From Terricaulis silvestris (GTDB lineage Bacteria > Pseudomonadota > Alphaproteobacteria > Caulobacterales > Aquidulcibacteraceae), in contig NZ_CP047045.1 in NCBI RefSeq assembly GCF_009792355.1, positions 2,816,501-2,880,500 of the forward strand: a stretch of DNA of 64,000 nucleotides, in the 5' to 3' direction. The notes under the pieces were generated by a model that saw nothing but the letters and a program-made list of their open reading frames with translations, ran no database searches and was not told the origin of the DNA. This document shows positions 27,835 to 36,936 of this stretch, piece by piece; position 1 is the first letter of the stretch, and each line of letters begins with the position of its first letter. The position numbers and the translations under genes are program-made.

Positions 27835-27879
27835 GTGTCCTGCATTTTTCGGCCAGGGCCGAATTGGCGCCAAGACGTG

Positions 27880-28365
27880 TCAGCGGCGATCCTCAATGCC
27901 CAACCGAGGCCGTTCCACCGGCGGGCGCGCCTGATTGACGAGGCGCACGAACTCGCCACGCGAGAGCGCACCGCTTTGATCTTCGTCATAGTCACTGACG
28001 CGGCCACGAATTTCGGTTTCGAACTCCACGCGCGTGATGATGTTGTCGACGTTGCGGTCGAAATCGAGCCGATAGGGGCCAAGCTGCCCGCCGCCAAGAA
28101 CGCCATTGGCCCACGATTGGAACTCGATCGGCGTCAACGCACCATCGCCACCGCTGTCGGCGCGTGCAAATTCGCGTGCGATGCCTGCCTCGATCTCAGC
28201 CGATGTCGTGCTGAGATCGCCATCCGCATCGAAGCTCACGAACATCATGGCGTCGCCCGACAGCAAGGCGCGCACCGGCTCGCCCGTAAACCCGCCGCCG
28301 CCACTCGCGCAGGCCGTCAACGCGGCAGCGCCGCAAGCCGCGAGCGCCAAGGTCTTCAAAGCCAT
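27880..28365 (-). CDS. EF-hand-containing lipoprotein
   Basis: The 161-aa protein begins MALKTLALAACGAAALTAC and so has a lipoprotein signal with the lipobox LTAC, Cys near residue 19. Degenerate EF-hand loops follow: DADGDLSTTSAEIE, ADSGGDGALTPIEF, DRNVDNIITRVEF and DEDQSGALSRGEF. The fit to the Asp-x-Asp-x-Gly pattern is looser than in the neighbouring EF-hand protein. It is probably anchored in the envelope and binds calcium. The ATG at 28365 follows a GAGGGGA ribosome site; the longer frame to 28482 is rejected. It is divergent from the response-regulator gene. Confidence 0.8.
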   Translation of the reverse strand: MALKTLALAACGAAALTACASGGGGFTGEPVRALLSGDAMMFVSFDADGDLSTTSAEIEAGIAREFARADSGGDGALTPIEFQSWANGVLGGGQLGPYRLDFDRNVDNIITRVEFETEIRGRVSDYDEDQSGALSRGEFVRLVNQARPPVERPRLGIEDRR

Positions 28366-28539
28366 GAATCGTCCCCTCTTCGTCTTGCCCACCAAGCCAG
28401 CCAGCCTGTGGCGGCCATAAGGCGACATAGCGCCTGTTCTTGCCCAAGTTTGTCGCCCGGGCCGTCCGCCAATCTTTGGCACAAATCCGGCACGCGCACT
28501 GTGTAGATTTTTGTCGTCCGGCGCCGCACATCAAGACCC

Positions 28540-29262
28540 ATGACGCTGGAGGACCCCCATATTTTGGTCGTTGACGACCATCGCGAGATCCGCGAGTCGC
28601 TGGCGCAGTTCCTGAAAAAGAACGGCCGGCGCGCCACCGCCGTGGAAAGCGCCGAGGCCGCCCGCAAAGCGATCAAGGAAAACCGCGTCGACCTCATCAT
28701 CCTCGACATCATGATGCCTGGCGAGGACGGGCTCTCTCTCGCCCGTCACATCCGCGAGACCAATCACATCCCCGTCATCCTGCTCTCGGCCCGCGCGGAG
28801 GAGCTCGACCGCATCATCGGCCTCGAAGTCGGCGCCGACGATTACGTGGTGAAGCCCTTCAATCCACGCGAGCTGATGGCGCGCATCGACGCTGTCCTCC
28901 GCCGCACCCACGCGCTCCCGCCCGAAGCGCAAGCGCCCACGGGCGAAGCCATGCGCTTCGATCGCTGGACGCTGAAGGTGGCCGAGCGCGAATTGGTCGA
29001 TGACGACGGCAACACCCACGAACTCAGCACCGGCGAGTATCGCCTGCTGCTCACTTTCCTGCAGCGTCCAAAGATCGTACTGACGCGCGACCAGCTTCTC
29101 GACCTCGCCTTTGAGCGCGGCACTGACGTGTTCGATCGCGCCGTCGACACTCAAGTCAGCCGTCTGCGCCGCAAGATCGAGATCGACGCGCGTTCGCCCA
29201 AGCTAATCAAGACGGTCTGGGGCGGCGGTTACGTGTTCACAGCGCCCGTGGAAAGGGCGTGA
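28540..29262 (+). CDS. OmpR-family response regulator
   Basis: The 240-aa protein has a receiver domain (acidic DDH near residue 10, phospho-acceptor Asp56 in ILDIMMPGEDG, Lys in DDYVVKPFNPRE). A winged-helix DNA-binding domain follows, with RLRRKIEIDARSPKLIKTVWGGGYVF at its end. The histidine kinase gene follows with a four-base GTGA overlap, so the pair forms one signalling unit. It is divergent from the EF-hand lipoprotein gene, which makes that gene and the efflux operon candidate targets. That link is inferred from position only. Confidence 0.95.
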   Translation: MTLEDPHILVVDDHREIRESLAQFLKKNGRRATAVESAEAARKAIKENRVDLIILDIMMPGEDGLSLARHIRETNHIPVILLSARAEELDRIIGLEVGADDYVVKPFNPRELMARIDAVLRRTHALPPEAQAPTGEAMRFDRWTLKVAERELVDDDGNTHELSTGEYRLLLTFLQRPKIVLTRDQLLDLAFERGTDVFDRAVDTQVSRLRRKIEIDARSPKLIKTVWGGGYVFTAPVERA

Positions 29263-30656
29263 CCAACCCGCTGAACACGCTGACCGGCCGACTGGTCCTC
29301 GTCACCATCATGGCCGTGCTGCTTTCGTACACCGTCGCGTTCTTCATTTACGCCAATGAGCGTGGCGCGGCGCTTCGGCGCGCGGCCGAAACCGCCGTGA
29401 TCGAACGCGTCGCCTACACCGCCGAACGCCTGCGCGAAACGCCATCCTCGCAACGCGCCTTCATGGCCGAGACCATTCGCGATTTCTCCATTCGCTACAG
29501 TGTCGATGAAACGCCCAGCATCACCGCGTCCTCGCCTTCCGGCCCCGGCGCGCGGGTCTCGCGCGCAGTCGCCCAGCGCATAGGCGGCGACGTTCGCGGG
29601 TCATCACGCACAGTCGAAGCGCCTTCGCGACGCTGGCGCGTTCTGCGCGACGGCCCACCCGGCGAGGGGCGCGAATTTGGACACCGCGAGCGTCGTGACG
29701 ATGCAGGCGAAGGCCCAATGGTCCGCAGCACCGAAGTCAGCCTCTCTGTGCAACTCGACAACGCAACATGGCTGAACGCCCGTGCGCGGCTCCCCGGCCC
29801 GCGGCCTGCGCCCTTCAGCGTCCTCGTTGGCGCACTCGTATCGATCATCGCCGTTGGCATCGGCGCGGCGCTGATCTCACGTCAGATCGGTCGGCCTCTC
29901 GCCGATCTCGCGAACGCCGCGCGCGCACTCGGGTCAGGTCAAGCCAATGTCTCCGCACCGGTCAGCGGCCCGGACGATGTCCGCCGCGCCTCGACCGCGT
30001 TCAACGCCATGGCCGAACGCCTTGGCCGCCAACTCAATCGTCAGCGCCAGATGCTGTGGGCGCTGAGCCACGACTTGCGCACGCCGATCACCGCGATCCG
30101 CCTGCGCGCCGAACTGATTGAAGACGAAGCCACGCGCCAGCGTTTGCTCGGCTCGGTTGAAGAAATGGAACGGCTCACCGAGCAGGCGCTCTCCCTCGCC
30201 CGCGCCGGCGCCAGCGAAGAAGCGCGCTCAACCGTCGATCTCGCCGAGATCGCGCGGACGCTCTGCGGCGAGTTGCAAGACATGGGCGTCAACGCCACCG
30301 CCGACGCGCCGCAAGCCGTGATGGCCGAGTGCCGCCCAAGCGAACTCGCACGCGCCATGCGCAACCTGGCGGAAAATGCCGCGAAGTACGGCGGTGGCGG
30401 CATGATGCGGGTTTATCGCTCACCCGCCAACGAAGTCGTGGTTGAAGTCAGTGATGACGGACCTGGCGTCGCCCCAGACCAGCTCAGCAAACTCGCAGCG
30501 CCCTTCTTCCGCGCGGACGATGCACGCAGCGAAGCCAACGGCGCGGGCCTTGGCCTCGCCATAGCCCAAGCCATCGCCGAAGCGCATGGCGGCCGTCTTG
30601 TGCTGGAAAACCGTATTCCGCGCGGCTTCAGCGCGAAGCTTGTTCTGCCGGGCTGA
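29259..30656 (+). CDS. EnvZ-type sensor histidine kinase
   Basis: The 465-aa protein has a first membrane helix near residues 10-30 and a periplasmic region of about 150 residues, unusually Arg-rich around 110-150. A second helix follows near 185-205, then a HAMP domain and HisKA with phospho-acceptor His271 in LSHDLRTPITAI. The ATPase domain has NLAENAAKYG, DDGPGVAPDQL and GAGLGLAIAQAI. It should phosphorylate the regulator encoded before it. The start is GTG, overlapping the regulator stop. The 3' end overlaps the convergent TraB-like gene by 29 bp. Confidence 0.93.
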   Translation: MTNPLNTLTGRLVLVTIMAVLLSYTVAFFIYANERGAALRRAAETAVIERVAYTAERLRETPSSQRAFMAETIRDFSIRYSVDETPSITASSPSGPGARVSRAVAQRIGGDVRGSSRTVEAPSRRWRVLRDGPPGEGREFGHRERRDDAGEGPMVRSTEVSLSVQLDNATWLNARARLPGPRPAPFSVLVGALVSIIAVGIGAALISRQIGRPLADLANAARALGSGQANVSAPVSGPDDVRRASTAFNAMAERLGRQLNRQRQMLWALSHDLRTPITAIRLRAELIEDEATRQRLLGSVEEMERLTEQALSLARAGASEEARSTVDLAEIARTLCGELQDMGVNATADAPQAVMAECRPSELARAMRNLAENAAKYGGGGMMRVYRSPANEVVVEVSDDGPGVAPDQLSKLAAPFFRADDARSEANGAGLGLAIAQAIAEAHGGRLVLENRIPRGFSAKLVLPG

Positions 30657-31563
30657 CGCGCTCGACGGTCAGCCCACGCGCTCGAAACTGCTCGATCAGC
30701 CCATCCGGCCCCAGCATGTGTCCCGCACCAACCGCAACGAAATCGACGCCCGAGCCATCAAGCTCGCGCGTGAGCACATCCATCCAAGCGTTGTTACGCT
30801 CTGCAAACAGCACGCGGTAGACGTCCGGGTAATCATGGCGCGTATCTTCGACGACGAGACGCTCGAGTGTTTCGATATCGCCCTGCTCCCAAGCCCTCGA
30901 TAAGGTATCGACTTGCTCAGCGCCCATCTCCGTCTGTTCGAGAGAATCGACGAGCATCTGACGCTGGACCTCCGGCGAGAGATTGGCCAGAAAGCCGATC
31001 TGCTGTTCGATGGTCTCGAACGCACGCGTTCGTTTGCCAAGCGCTTCAGCGGCGGCGTCGATTGCGTTGTCCACGCCTGCCGCCGTTTCGTATCCCGCCT
31101 GCAGCATCGGCATCATCGACAGCGTGATCGCCGCGAGCCACGGCCGCATCCGCTCGAACATCGCCGGCGGCGCGTTGAGGCGTTGAAGCAAAGCCGTCAG
31201 CTTCGCGTTCTCTTCCACCGTCAGCAAACCCGACAACGGTTGATCCGATGGCGCCATGCCCAGCTGCAGCACCAACACTTGCGCGCGCGCCTGCGCATCG
31301 TCGGTGATCTTCAGCTCAGTCCAAACCTCATCCGACTCCGCCAGCGCCGCGCGCGCATTGGCGCCGCCCCATTGCGAGCCGGGCCGGCGAATGTGCACGG
31401 TGCCAAAGAGATAGATCGTCGAATCCGCATCGCGCACCGCGAACAGCGCCGGCTCGACTTCTGTCAGCACTGGCGCAGGCGCTGGCGCCGCGGGTTGATC
31501 GGCGCGCGCCGGCGCGACCAACGCAAGCACAGACACAGCAAGCAATGCAGCGCGCAGTTTCAT
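30628..31563 (-). CDS. TraB/GumN family protein, secreted
   Basis: The 311-aa protein has a Sec signal peptide (MKLRAALLAVSVLALVAPARA). The TraB/GumN core opens with LFAVRDADSTIYLFGTVHI, where the GTVH motif is typical, and closes with FVAVGAGHMLGPDGLIEQFRARG. Some family members are proposed metalloproteases related to Tiki, and others occur in polysaccharide clusters; the bacterial role is not settled. It lies 10 bp after dcd in the same direction and could share its transcript. It overlaps the histidine kinase gene tail to tail. Confidence 0.85.
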   Translation of the reverse strand: MKLRAALLAVSVLALVAPARADQPAAPAPAPVLTEVEPALFAVRDADSTIYLFGTVHIRRPGSQWGGANARAALAESDEVWTELKITDDAQARAQVLVLQLGMAPSDQPLSGLLTVEENAKLTALLQRLNAPPAMFERMRPWLAAITLSMMPMLQAGYETAAGVDNAIDAAAEALGKRTRAFETIEQQIGFLANLSPEVQRQMLVDSLEQTEMGAEQVDTLSRAWEQGDIETLERLVVEDTRHDYPDVYRVLFAERNNAWMDVLTRELDGSGVDFVAVGAGHMLGPDGLIEQFRARGLTVERVSPAEQASR

Positions 31564-31573
31564 TCTGAAAGCC

Positions 31574-32581
31574 TCACCGCCAGGGCGCGAAGTTCTTCGA
31601 GAGCTTCAAGCCCTGCCCCTGATAGTTCGATCCAGACTCCCCATAAAGCCGCTCAACCGGTCCGCAAAGCGGCTCGAACACGAGCTTGCCCACGGGCTGG
31701 CCATCCTCAACGAAGAACGGCACATCACGCGAGCGCACTTCCAACACGGCGCGCCCTTCGTTCGGCGCAATGCCAAACCCAGGATCGAAAAAGCCCGCAT
31801 AATGCGCGCGAAATTCGCCCAGCTCGGGGCGGATCGGCGCCATCTCCGCCGCTTCGTCCGGCGGGATCACGACGTTTTCCTTCGACGCAAAAATGTAGAA
31901 CTGCCCGGGATCGAGCACGACGCGCCCCTTACGCGCTTCCATCGGCTCCCAGAAATCGCGCGGATCGTACGCGCCGACGCGATCAAGATCGATCACGCCT
32001 GAGTGGCGCTTGGCGCGAAAGCCAACCGGACCCGTCATCGCCAGATCCATCGTGAAATCAATCTCGCGCTTCGGATGCTGCGGCCCGCGCCGCAAGCGCA
32101 CTTGGCTCAGTCGCGTGCCTGTCCGGACCAGCACCGAAAACGTGCACGGCGAAATCTCCGCCCACATCGGCCCGCGATAACCCGCCGGCACGTGATCGAA
32201 CGACGACGCGCCGTCTAAAATCAGCCGCGTGAAAACATCGACACGCCCGGTCGAACTTTTCGGATTGGCTGCGCCCGCAATGTGCTGCGGCAGCGCCAGT
32301 TCTTCCTGCACCTGCACGAGATACACACAGCCCGTCTCAAGCACCGCGCCGGCACGCAAATCGATCTTGTGCATCACAAGCTGGTCGTCGAGCCGATCCT
32401 GCACCTTCGCGCCCGCTCCCGGCAGAAAGCTCGCGCGCAACCGGTACGCGGTTTCCCCCAGGCGCAGATCGAGGCTGGCCGGCTGAATCTGGTCGTCAAT
32501 GAACGGCGTATCCGCAACGATCCAGCCCTGCTTGATCGCGCGTTTGAGCTCCGAGTCGGACAAAACGCCGTGAGTCGTCAT
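31574..32581 (-). CDS. dcd: 2'-deoxycytidine 5'-triphosphate deaminase (long form)
   Basis: The 335-aa protein converts dCTP to dUTP, supplying dUMP for thymidylate. It is nearly twice the length of E. coli Dcd and holds two dUTPase-like halves, a form common in alphaproteobacteria. The first half contains IQPASLDLRLG and ANPKSSTGRVDVFTRLI, the latter with the nucleotide-binding Ser/Arg region. The second half contains AGFFDPGFGI. The ATG at 32581 forms a TAATG overlap with the preceding small gene. The longer open frame is rejected because homology begins at this ATG. Confidence 0.9.
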   Translation of the reverse strand: MTTHGVLSDSELKRAIKQGWIVADTPFIDDQIQPASLDLRLGETAYRLRASFLPGAGAKVQDRLDDQLVMHKIDLRAGAVLETGCVYLVQVQEELALPQHIAGAANPKSSTGRVDVFTRLILDGASSFDHVPAGYRGPMWAEISPCTFSVLVRTGTRLSQVRLRRGPQHPKREIDFTMDLAMTGPVGFRAKRHSGVIDLDRVGAYDPRDFWEPMEARKGRVVLDPGQFYIFASKENVVIPPDEAAEMAPIRPELGEFRAHYAGFFDPGFGIAPNEGRAVLEVRSRDVPFFVEDGQPVGKLVFEPLCGPVERLYGESGSNYQGQGLKLSKNFAPWR

Positions 32582-32793
32582 TATTCCGTTCTGCCACGTG
32601 ATTGCAGGTTCGCGCCACACCATGGGCAGAAGGCAATGGTCATCGCCGAGCTGCCACCATCATGGATGATCAGGCCATACCGCTTGGTTTCAGAGTTGAA
32701 CGTGATCAGCGCATCGGGGCAGTCGAAACGATCCGCGTGCTGACCACATACCTGCGCCAGATCCCGTTCCATGCTGTCGCAGCAATGGTTCAT
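32581..32793 (-). CDS. Small cysteine-rich hypothetical protein coupled to dcd
   Basis: This 70-aa protein has a Cys pair in MNHCCDSM, further Cys in LAQVC and DCPD, and a C-terminal knuckle FCPWCGANL. A central YGLIIHDGGSSAMTIAFC strand pair lies between them. The pattern matches a small family of bacterial hypothetical proteins with DCPD and HDGGSS motifs, probably zinc-binding. ATG 32793 has GGAG in front; a GTG at 32805 is less likely. The stop and the dcd start share one base (TAATG), so translation is coupled. Function is unknown. Confidence 0.75.
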   Translation of the reverse strand: MNHCCDSMERDLAQVCGQHADRFDCPDALITFNSETKRYGLIIHDGGSSAMTIAFCPWCGANLQSRGRTE

Positions 32794-32866
32794 TTCACTC
32801 TCCACCGTTCGCCTTCTAGCATTACCCGGCTGGCCTTGGGCTAGGGAGAGCCGCTAGATTGGCCCC

Positions 32867-33262
32867 ATGTACGAGCAGGAAACATCAGGAATGATCGTGC
32901 GGGTCGAGCCGCAATTCCTGCCGGCGGAATCCGCGCCGGACGAAGGCCGTTTCGTCTGGGCTTACACCATCGAGATCGAAAACCGCTCGACCAACCCGGT
33001 GCAGCTGCTCTCCCGCTTCTGGCGCATCACCGACGAGAACGGCATCACCCAGGAAGTTCGCGGCAGCGGCGTCATTGGCCAGCAACCGGTGATCAATCCC
33101 GGCCAGAGCTTCCGCTACACCAGCGCCGCGCCACTCGCCGCGCCCTCGGGCGTCATGCTTGGCACTTACTCAATGCAGCGCGTCGAGAACGGCGAAGCCT
33201 TCGACGTCGCCGTACCCGCATTCGCGCTCGAAAGCCCGCATCAAGCCAAACTGGTGAACTGA
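32867..33262 (+). CDS. apaG: ApaG domain protein
   Basis: The 131-aa protein is an ApaG of usual length with a fibronectin-III-like beta sandwich. Marks are FVWAYTIEIENRSTNPVQLLSRFWRITD, with the conserved RxWxI strand, and the glycine-rich VRGSGVIGQQPVINPGQSF. GTYSM lies near the end. ApaG has been linked to cobalt resistance and magnesium efflux in enterobacteria, but the biochemical role is uncertain. The stop overlaps the next ATG (TGATG). Confidence 0.92.
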   Translation: MYEQETSGMIVRVEPQFLPAESAPDEGRFVWAYTIEIENRSTNPVQLLSRFWRITDENGITQEVRGSGVIGQQPVINPGQSFRYTSAAPLAAPSGVMLGTYSMQRVENGEAFDVAVPAFALESPHQAKLVN

Positions 33263-33807
33263 TGATCTTCCAAGGCTTCGAAGATGCCATGCGCCGCATC
33301 GTCACCGGCGATGACGCAGACGGCCGTTCTGTCATCATTGTCGACGGCCCGCCCTCCGGCGGCATCGGCGATCCAGCGCTCGGCGGCCTCGCGGAAATCT
33401 GGCACGAAGCCGTCAACGGCGCGATCGATCCGAAGGATTACACCGATCGCGGCGAGACGACGTCCGTGCTTTCACCCAGCGGCGGCAACGTGAAAGTGCG
33501 CTGGTTCATGATCCAGCCGCCGCCGGAAGGCGCGCCACCGGAAATGTTGAAAGCCGCCGCACATCAACGCTTCGGCGATTTCGGCGCCGCGCACGAATTG
33601 CGCGACCAGGATCGCCACCCCGCGATGCACCAGACGCAAACACTCGACATCGTCTGCCTGATCTCCGGTGACGCGTCTCTCGTGCTCGACACCACCGAAA
33701 CCCGCATCAAACCAGGGCAAATCGTGATCCAGCGCGGCACGAGCCACGGCTGGACAGCGCACGGCGGGCCTGCGCTTTTTCTAGCTGTGCTGATCGACCG
33801 GCACTAA
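33262..33807 (+). CDS. Cupin domain protein
   Basis: The 181-aa protein carries a single C-terminal cupin barrel. The first conserved half lies around HPAMHQTQTLDIVCLISGDASLVL and the second around IKPGQIVIQRGTSHGWTAHG. The N-terminal hundred residues contain a second partial strand set. Such proteins often sit next to catabolic or redox genes and may bind a metal with the His residues seen here. No substrate can be assigned. It is translationally coupled to apaG and convergent with hslO, sharing four bases at the stops. Confidence 0.85.
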   Translation: MIFQGFEDAMRRIVTGDDADGRSVIIVDGPPSGGIGDPALGGLAEIWHEAVNGAIDPKDYTDRGETTSVLSPSGGNVKVRWFMIQPPPEGAPPEMLKAAAHQRFGDFGAAHELRDQDRHPAMHQTQTLDIVCLISGDASLVLDTTETRIKPGQIVIQRGTSHGWTAHGGPALFLAVLIDRH

Positions 33808-34691
33808 AGCCCAACGCGCTGGGGCGAGATCACGTAGGTCCGCGCGCAAAACTGACACTTCGCGTGCAGCATGCCGTCCGGCTCAACCAGATCGCGCAAC
33901 TCCTCATGCGGAAAATTGCGCATCACGCCGGCCAAACGCTCCTCATCGCATGAGCAGCGATCCGAGAGCGCCGAAGCTTCGCCCATCCGGGCGCCTTCTT
34001 CGTGAAAGAGCCGATAGAGCAATCGATCCGCCGGCAGTTCCGGATCGACCAATTCTTCGTCCGTCACCGTCGCAAACAGCATGGACGGGCGCACCCAATC
34101 TTCCACTGTATCGCCGCGCTTATCGTCACCCGCCACGCGCTGCATCAACACGCCGCCCGCGCGCCATGAGTGCGGTGCATTTGCGCCCATCATCTCGCCG
34201 ACCGCGAGACGAATGCCCGTGTCGGTTTGCTCGCTGACGCGAAAGAAAGCCTCGGCGCACTCAGCCAGCGTCTCGCCCTCAAGCGCAACGATGCCTTGGT
34301 ACGGCTCCTGCCCGGGACCGAGATCGAGCGTCATCGTCAGACTACCCGCGCCCAACAATTTCGCTGGCGGCAACCGGTTGGCGTTCTTCAGCGCGTCTGC
34401 CGCGCCGTCCGCCAAGCGCGCGTAACCGCGCAAGCCGCCGGCGCCATGCTCCGCCACGAGGAGCGTCACCGGCCCCTCACCTTGCGCCTGCACCACCATG
34501 CGTCCGTCCGCCTTCAGCAGCGAGCCGACCAGCGCAACCAAAGTCAGCGCCTCGCCCAGCAACAGCGCCACCGTCCGCGGGTAGTCATGACGGTGCAAAA
34601 TCGGATCGAGCGCGCCGGCGCCGAGCCGCGCGATGCGTCCGCGCACGGGCGCGTTGTCCAAGCTGAAAGACGCGATCAGGTCGTCAAGCAT
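33804..34691 (-). CDS. hslO: Redox-regulated chaperone Hsp33
   Basis: The 295-aa protein is Hsp33, a cytoplasmic holdase activated by oxidation. The C-terminal zinc switch is visible as CSCDE and CQFCA, separated by about 30 residues. The N-terminal domain includes LGEALTLVALVGSLLK and the substrate-binding middle region. Length is near the usual 290. It lies 42 bp after argF in the same direction, an arrangement often seen in alphaproteobacteria, so it probably belongs to the argD-argF transcript. Confidence 0.95.
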   Translation of the reverse strand: MLDDLIASFSLDNAPVRGRIARLGAGALDPILHRHDYPRTVALLLGEALTLVALVGSLLKADGRMVVQAQGEGPVTLLVAEHGAGGLRGYARLADGAADALKNANRLPPAKLLGAGSLTMTLDLGPGQEPYQGIVALEGETLAECAEAFFRVSEQTDTGIRLAVGEMMGANAPHSWRAGGVLMQRVAGDDKRGDTVEDWVRPSMLFATVTDEELVDPELPADRLLYRLFHEEGARMGEASALSDRCSCDEERLAGVMRNFPHEELRDLVEPDGMLHAKCQFCARTYVISPQRVGL

Positions 34692-34733
34692 CGGCGCGAT
34701 GTGGGATGCGGCGGATCGCGAAGCAACCCGCCA

Positions 34734-35663
34734 TCACAGCTTGCCGAAACACCAGAGCAGCACGGCCTTTTGCGCGTGAATGCGGTTCTCGGCTTCGTCC
34801 CACACGCCAGAGCGCGGACCGTCGATGACGGCGTCCGTCACTTCCTCGTTCCGGTGCGCCGGCAAGCAATGCAGGAACATCGCGTTCGGCGCCGCGGCCC
34901 TCATCGTGTCTTCGTTCACCGCAAACGGTGGAAACGCCGCCATGCGCGCGTCTTTGTCGGTGTCGCCCATCGACACCCAGGTGTCGGTGACAACCACATC
35001 CGCGCCGGCAATCGCCGCCTTCGCGTGGGTGGAAACCGAAACATCCGCGCCCGCCGCCTTCGCCGCTGCTACTTCCTGCGACCGCAGCGCGTATGACGCC
35101 GGCGTCGCGATCCGCATCTTGAAGTTCAGCTTCTCCGCCGCGTGCACGAACGAAGCGCAGACATTGTTGCCGTCGCCTAGCCACGCGATCGTCTTGCCCT
35201 CAACGCCGCCCAGCCATTCCTCGATCGTCATCAAATCCGCAATGATCTGGCAGGGATGCGAAAGATCGGTCAGCCCATTGATCACCGGCACGCTCGATGC
35301 CGCTGCGAAATCCAGCACGTCCTGATGGTTGTTGGCGCGGATCATCACCGCATCCACCATGCGCGACAGCACGCGCGCGGTATCTTCAACGGTCTCCCCG
35401 CGCCCCAGCTGCGTGTCGGCCGCATTAAGCACAATCGACGTGCCGCCGAGCTGGTGCATGCCGATTTCGAACGAGACGCGCGTGCGGGTCGAGTTCTTCT
35501 GGAAGATCATCGCCAGCGCATGACCATCGAGCGGCGCATCTTCATCCCACGCGCCCTTGGTCGACGATGCGCGCGCCACTTTGCGCCGGCGCGCTTCGTC
35601 GAGAATAGCCCGAAGGTCGGCCTTCGAGAGCGCGGAAATGTCGAGGAAGTGCCGCGCGCTCAC
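34734..35663 (-). CDS. argF: Ornithine carbamoyltransferase
   Basis: The 309-aa enzyme makes citrulline from ornithine and carbamoyl phosphate. The carbamoyl-phosphate site is [21 protein letters not shown] follows, and the ornithine loop [14 protein letters not shown] contains the conserved HCLP. The length is typical of anabolic enzymes. The start overlaps the argD stop by four bases. Confidence 0.96.
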   Translation of the reverse strand: MSARHFLDISALSKADLRAILDEARRRKVARASSTKGAWDEDAPLDGHALAMIFQKNSTRTRVSFEIGMHQLGGTSIVLNAADTQLGRGETVEDTARVLSRMVDAVMIRANNHQDVLDFAAASSVPVINGLTDLSHPCQIIADLMTIEEWLGGVEGKTIAWLGDGNNVCASFVHAAEKLNFKMRIATPASYALRSQEVAAAKAAGADVSVSTHAKAAIAGADVVVTDTWVSMGDTDKDARMAAFPPFAVNEDTMRAAAPNAMFLHCLPAHRNEEVTDAVIDGPRSGVWDEAENRIHAQKAVLLWCFGKL

Positions 35664-36853
35664 GCGCCCGCCTGCGCCATTTGCTCGGCGAGCACGGCAT
35701 CGATTGCATCGATCGCGTGGCTGATCTCGGCTTCGCTGATCACCAGCGGCGGCGCCAAGCGCAGCACGTTGTCGCCGGCAACGCCGACCAGCACCTTGCG
35801 CGCGCGCAGTTTGGCTTGAATTTCCTTCGGATTGATCTTGAGCTTCAGCCCGCGCAACAGACCTTTGCCGCGCGTCTCCACCACCAGGTCCGGATGGCGA
35901 TCCTTCACGCCTTCCAGCGCCTGGCCGAGGAAGTTCGCCACCACGTTCACGCGCTCCATGAATTCCGGCTTCGAGAGCTCATCGTAGCAAGCGTTGCCGA
36001 CAGCCATCGCCAGCGGATTGCCGCCAAAGGTTGTGCCGTGCACGCCGACGACCATGCCCTTCGCCGCCTCACGCGTCGCCATGAACGCGCCCATCGGGAA
36101 GCCGCCGCCGACGCCTTTGGCCACCGCCATCACGTCCGGCGTCACGCCCGACCATTCATGCGCCCACATCTTGCCAGTGCGGCCCGCGCCCGACTGCACT
36201 TCGTCGAAGATGATGAGGAAGCCGACTTCATCGGCCAGCTTGCGCAGACCGCGCAAGAATTCGTCGCTCGCCGCGCGCACGCCGCCTTCGCCCTGCACCG
36301 GCTCGACAATAAGCCCAGCCGTCGTCGGCCCGACCAGCGCTTTCACGCTCTCCAGATCGCCGAACGTCGCCTGCAGATAACCCGGCAGCTTCGGGCCGAA
36401 ACCATCGAGGTAGCTCGGATTGCCGCTCGCATTGATCGCCGCATAGGAGCGGCCATGGAACGAGCCTGCGAAGCCGATGATGTCGACGCGCTCAGGATTG
36501 CCGTTCGCGGTGTGATACTTGCGCACCAGCTTCAGCGAGCCTTCGATCGCCTCGGTGCCCGAGTTGGTGAAGAACACGACGTCGGCGAAGCAATCACGCG
36601 TGTACTTCTCGGCCAAATCGAGCTGGCCCTTCACCTTGAACATGTTCGAGGTGTGCCAGAGCTTCGCGGCTTGCTCAGTCAGCGCCTTCTGCAACACCGG
36701 CGGCGCGTGGCCCAACGCGTTCACCGCGATGCCCGCGATGCAATCCAAATACTTCTCGCCCTTGTCGTCCCAAATCCAGCAGCCTTCGCCGCGCACGAAG
36801 ATCTGCTCCGGCGGCGCATAGACAGGAAGAAGCGGGCTTTCGGCGGCGGCCAT
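35660..36853 (-). CDS. argD: Acetylornithine aminotransferase
   Basis: The 397-aa enzyme is a class III PLP aminotransferase that makes N-acetylornithine and can also serve in lysine synthesis. Marks are [18 protein letters not shown], the cofactor Asp in [17 protein letters not shown] and the Schiff-base lysine in [18 protein letters not shown] chose ATG 36853, where [14 protein letters not shown] matches the family start; the open frame to 36913 adds an unmatched leader. It heads argD-argF-hslO. Confidence 0.95.
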   Translation of the reverse strand: MAAAESPLLPVYAPPEQIFVRGEGCWIWDDKGEKYLDCIAGIAVNALGHAPPVLQKALTEQAAKLWHTSNMFKVKGQLDLAEKYTRDCFADVVFFTNSGTEAIEGSLKLVRKYHTANGNPERVDIIGFAGSFHGRSYAAINASGNPSYLDGFGPKLPGYLQATFGDLESVKALVGPTTAGLIVEPVQGEGGVRAASDEFLRGLRKLADEVGFLIIFDEVQSGAGRTGKMWAHEWSGVTPDVMAVAKGVGGGFPMGAFMATREAAKGMVVGVHGTTFGGNPLAMAVGNACYDELSKPEFMERVNVVANFLGQALEGVKDRHPDLVVETRGKGLLRGLKLKINPKEIQAKLRARKVLVGVAGDNVLRLAPPLVISEAEISHAIDAIDAVLAEQMAQAGA

Positions 36854-36936
36854 ATTTTGAACTCTCGCGAAAAAGAAAGGCGCGGTTTTGATCCGCGCCG
36901 CTTGCAAGGTCAAGCTGGCCGTATATTCACGATTTC

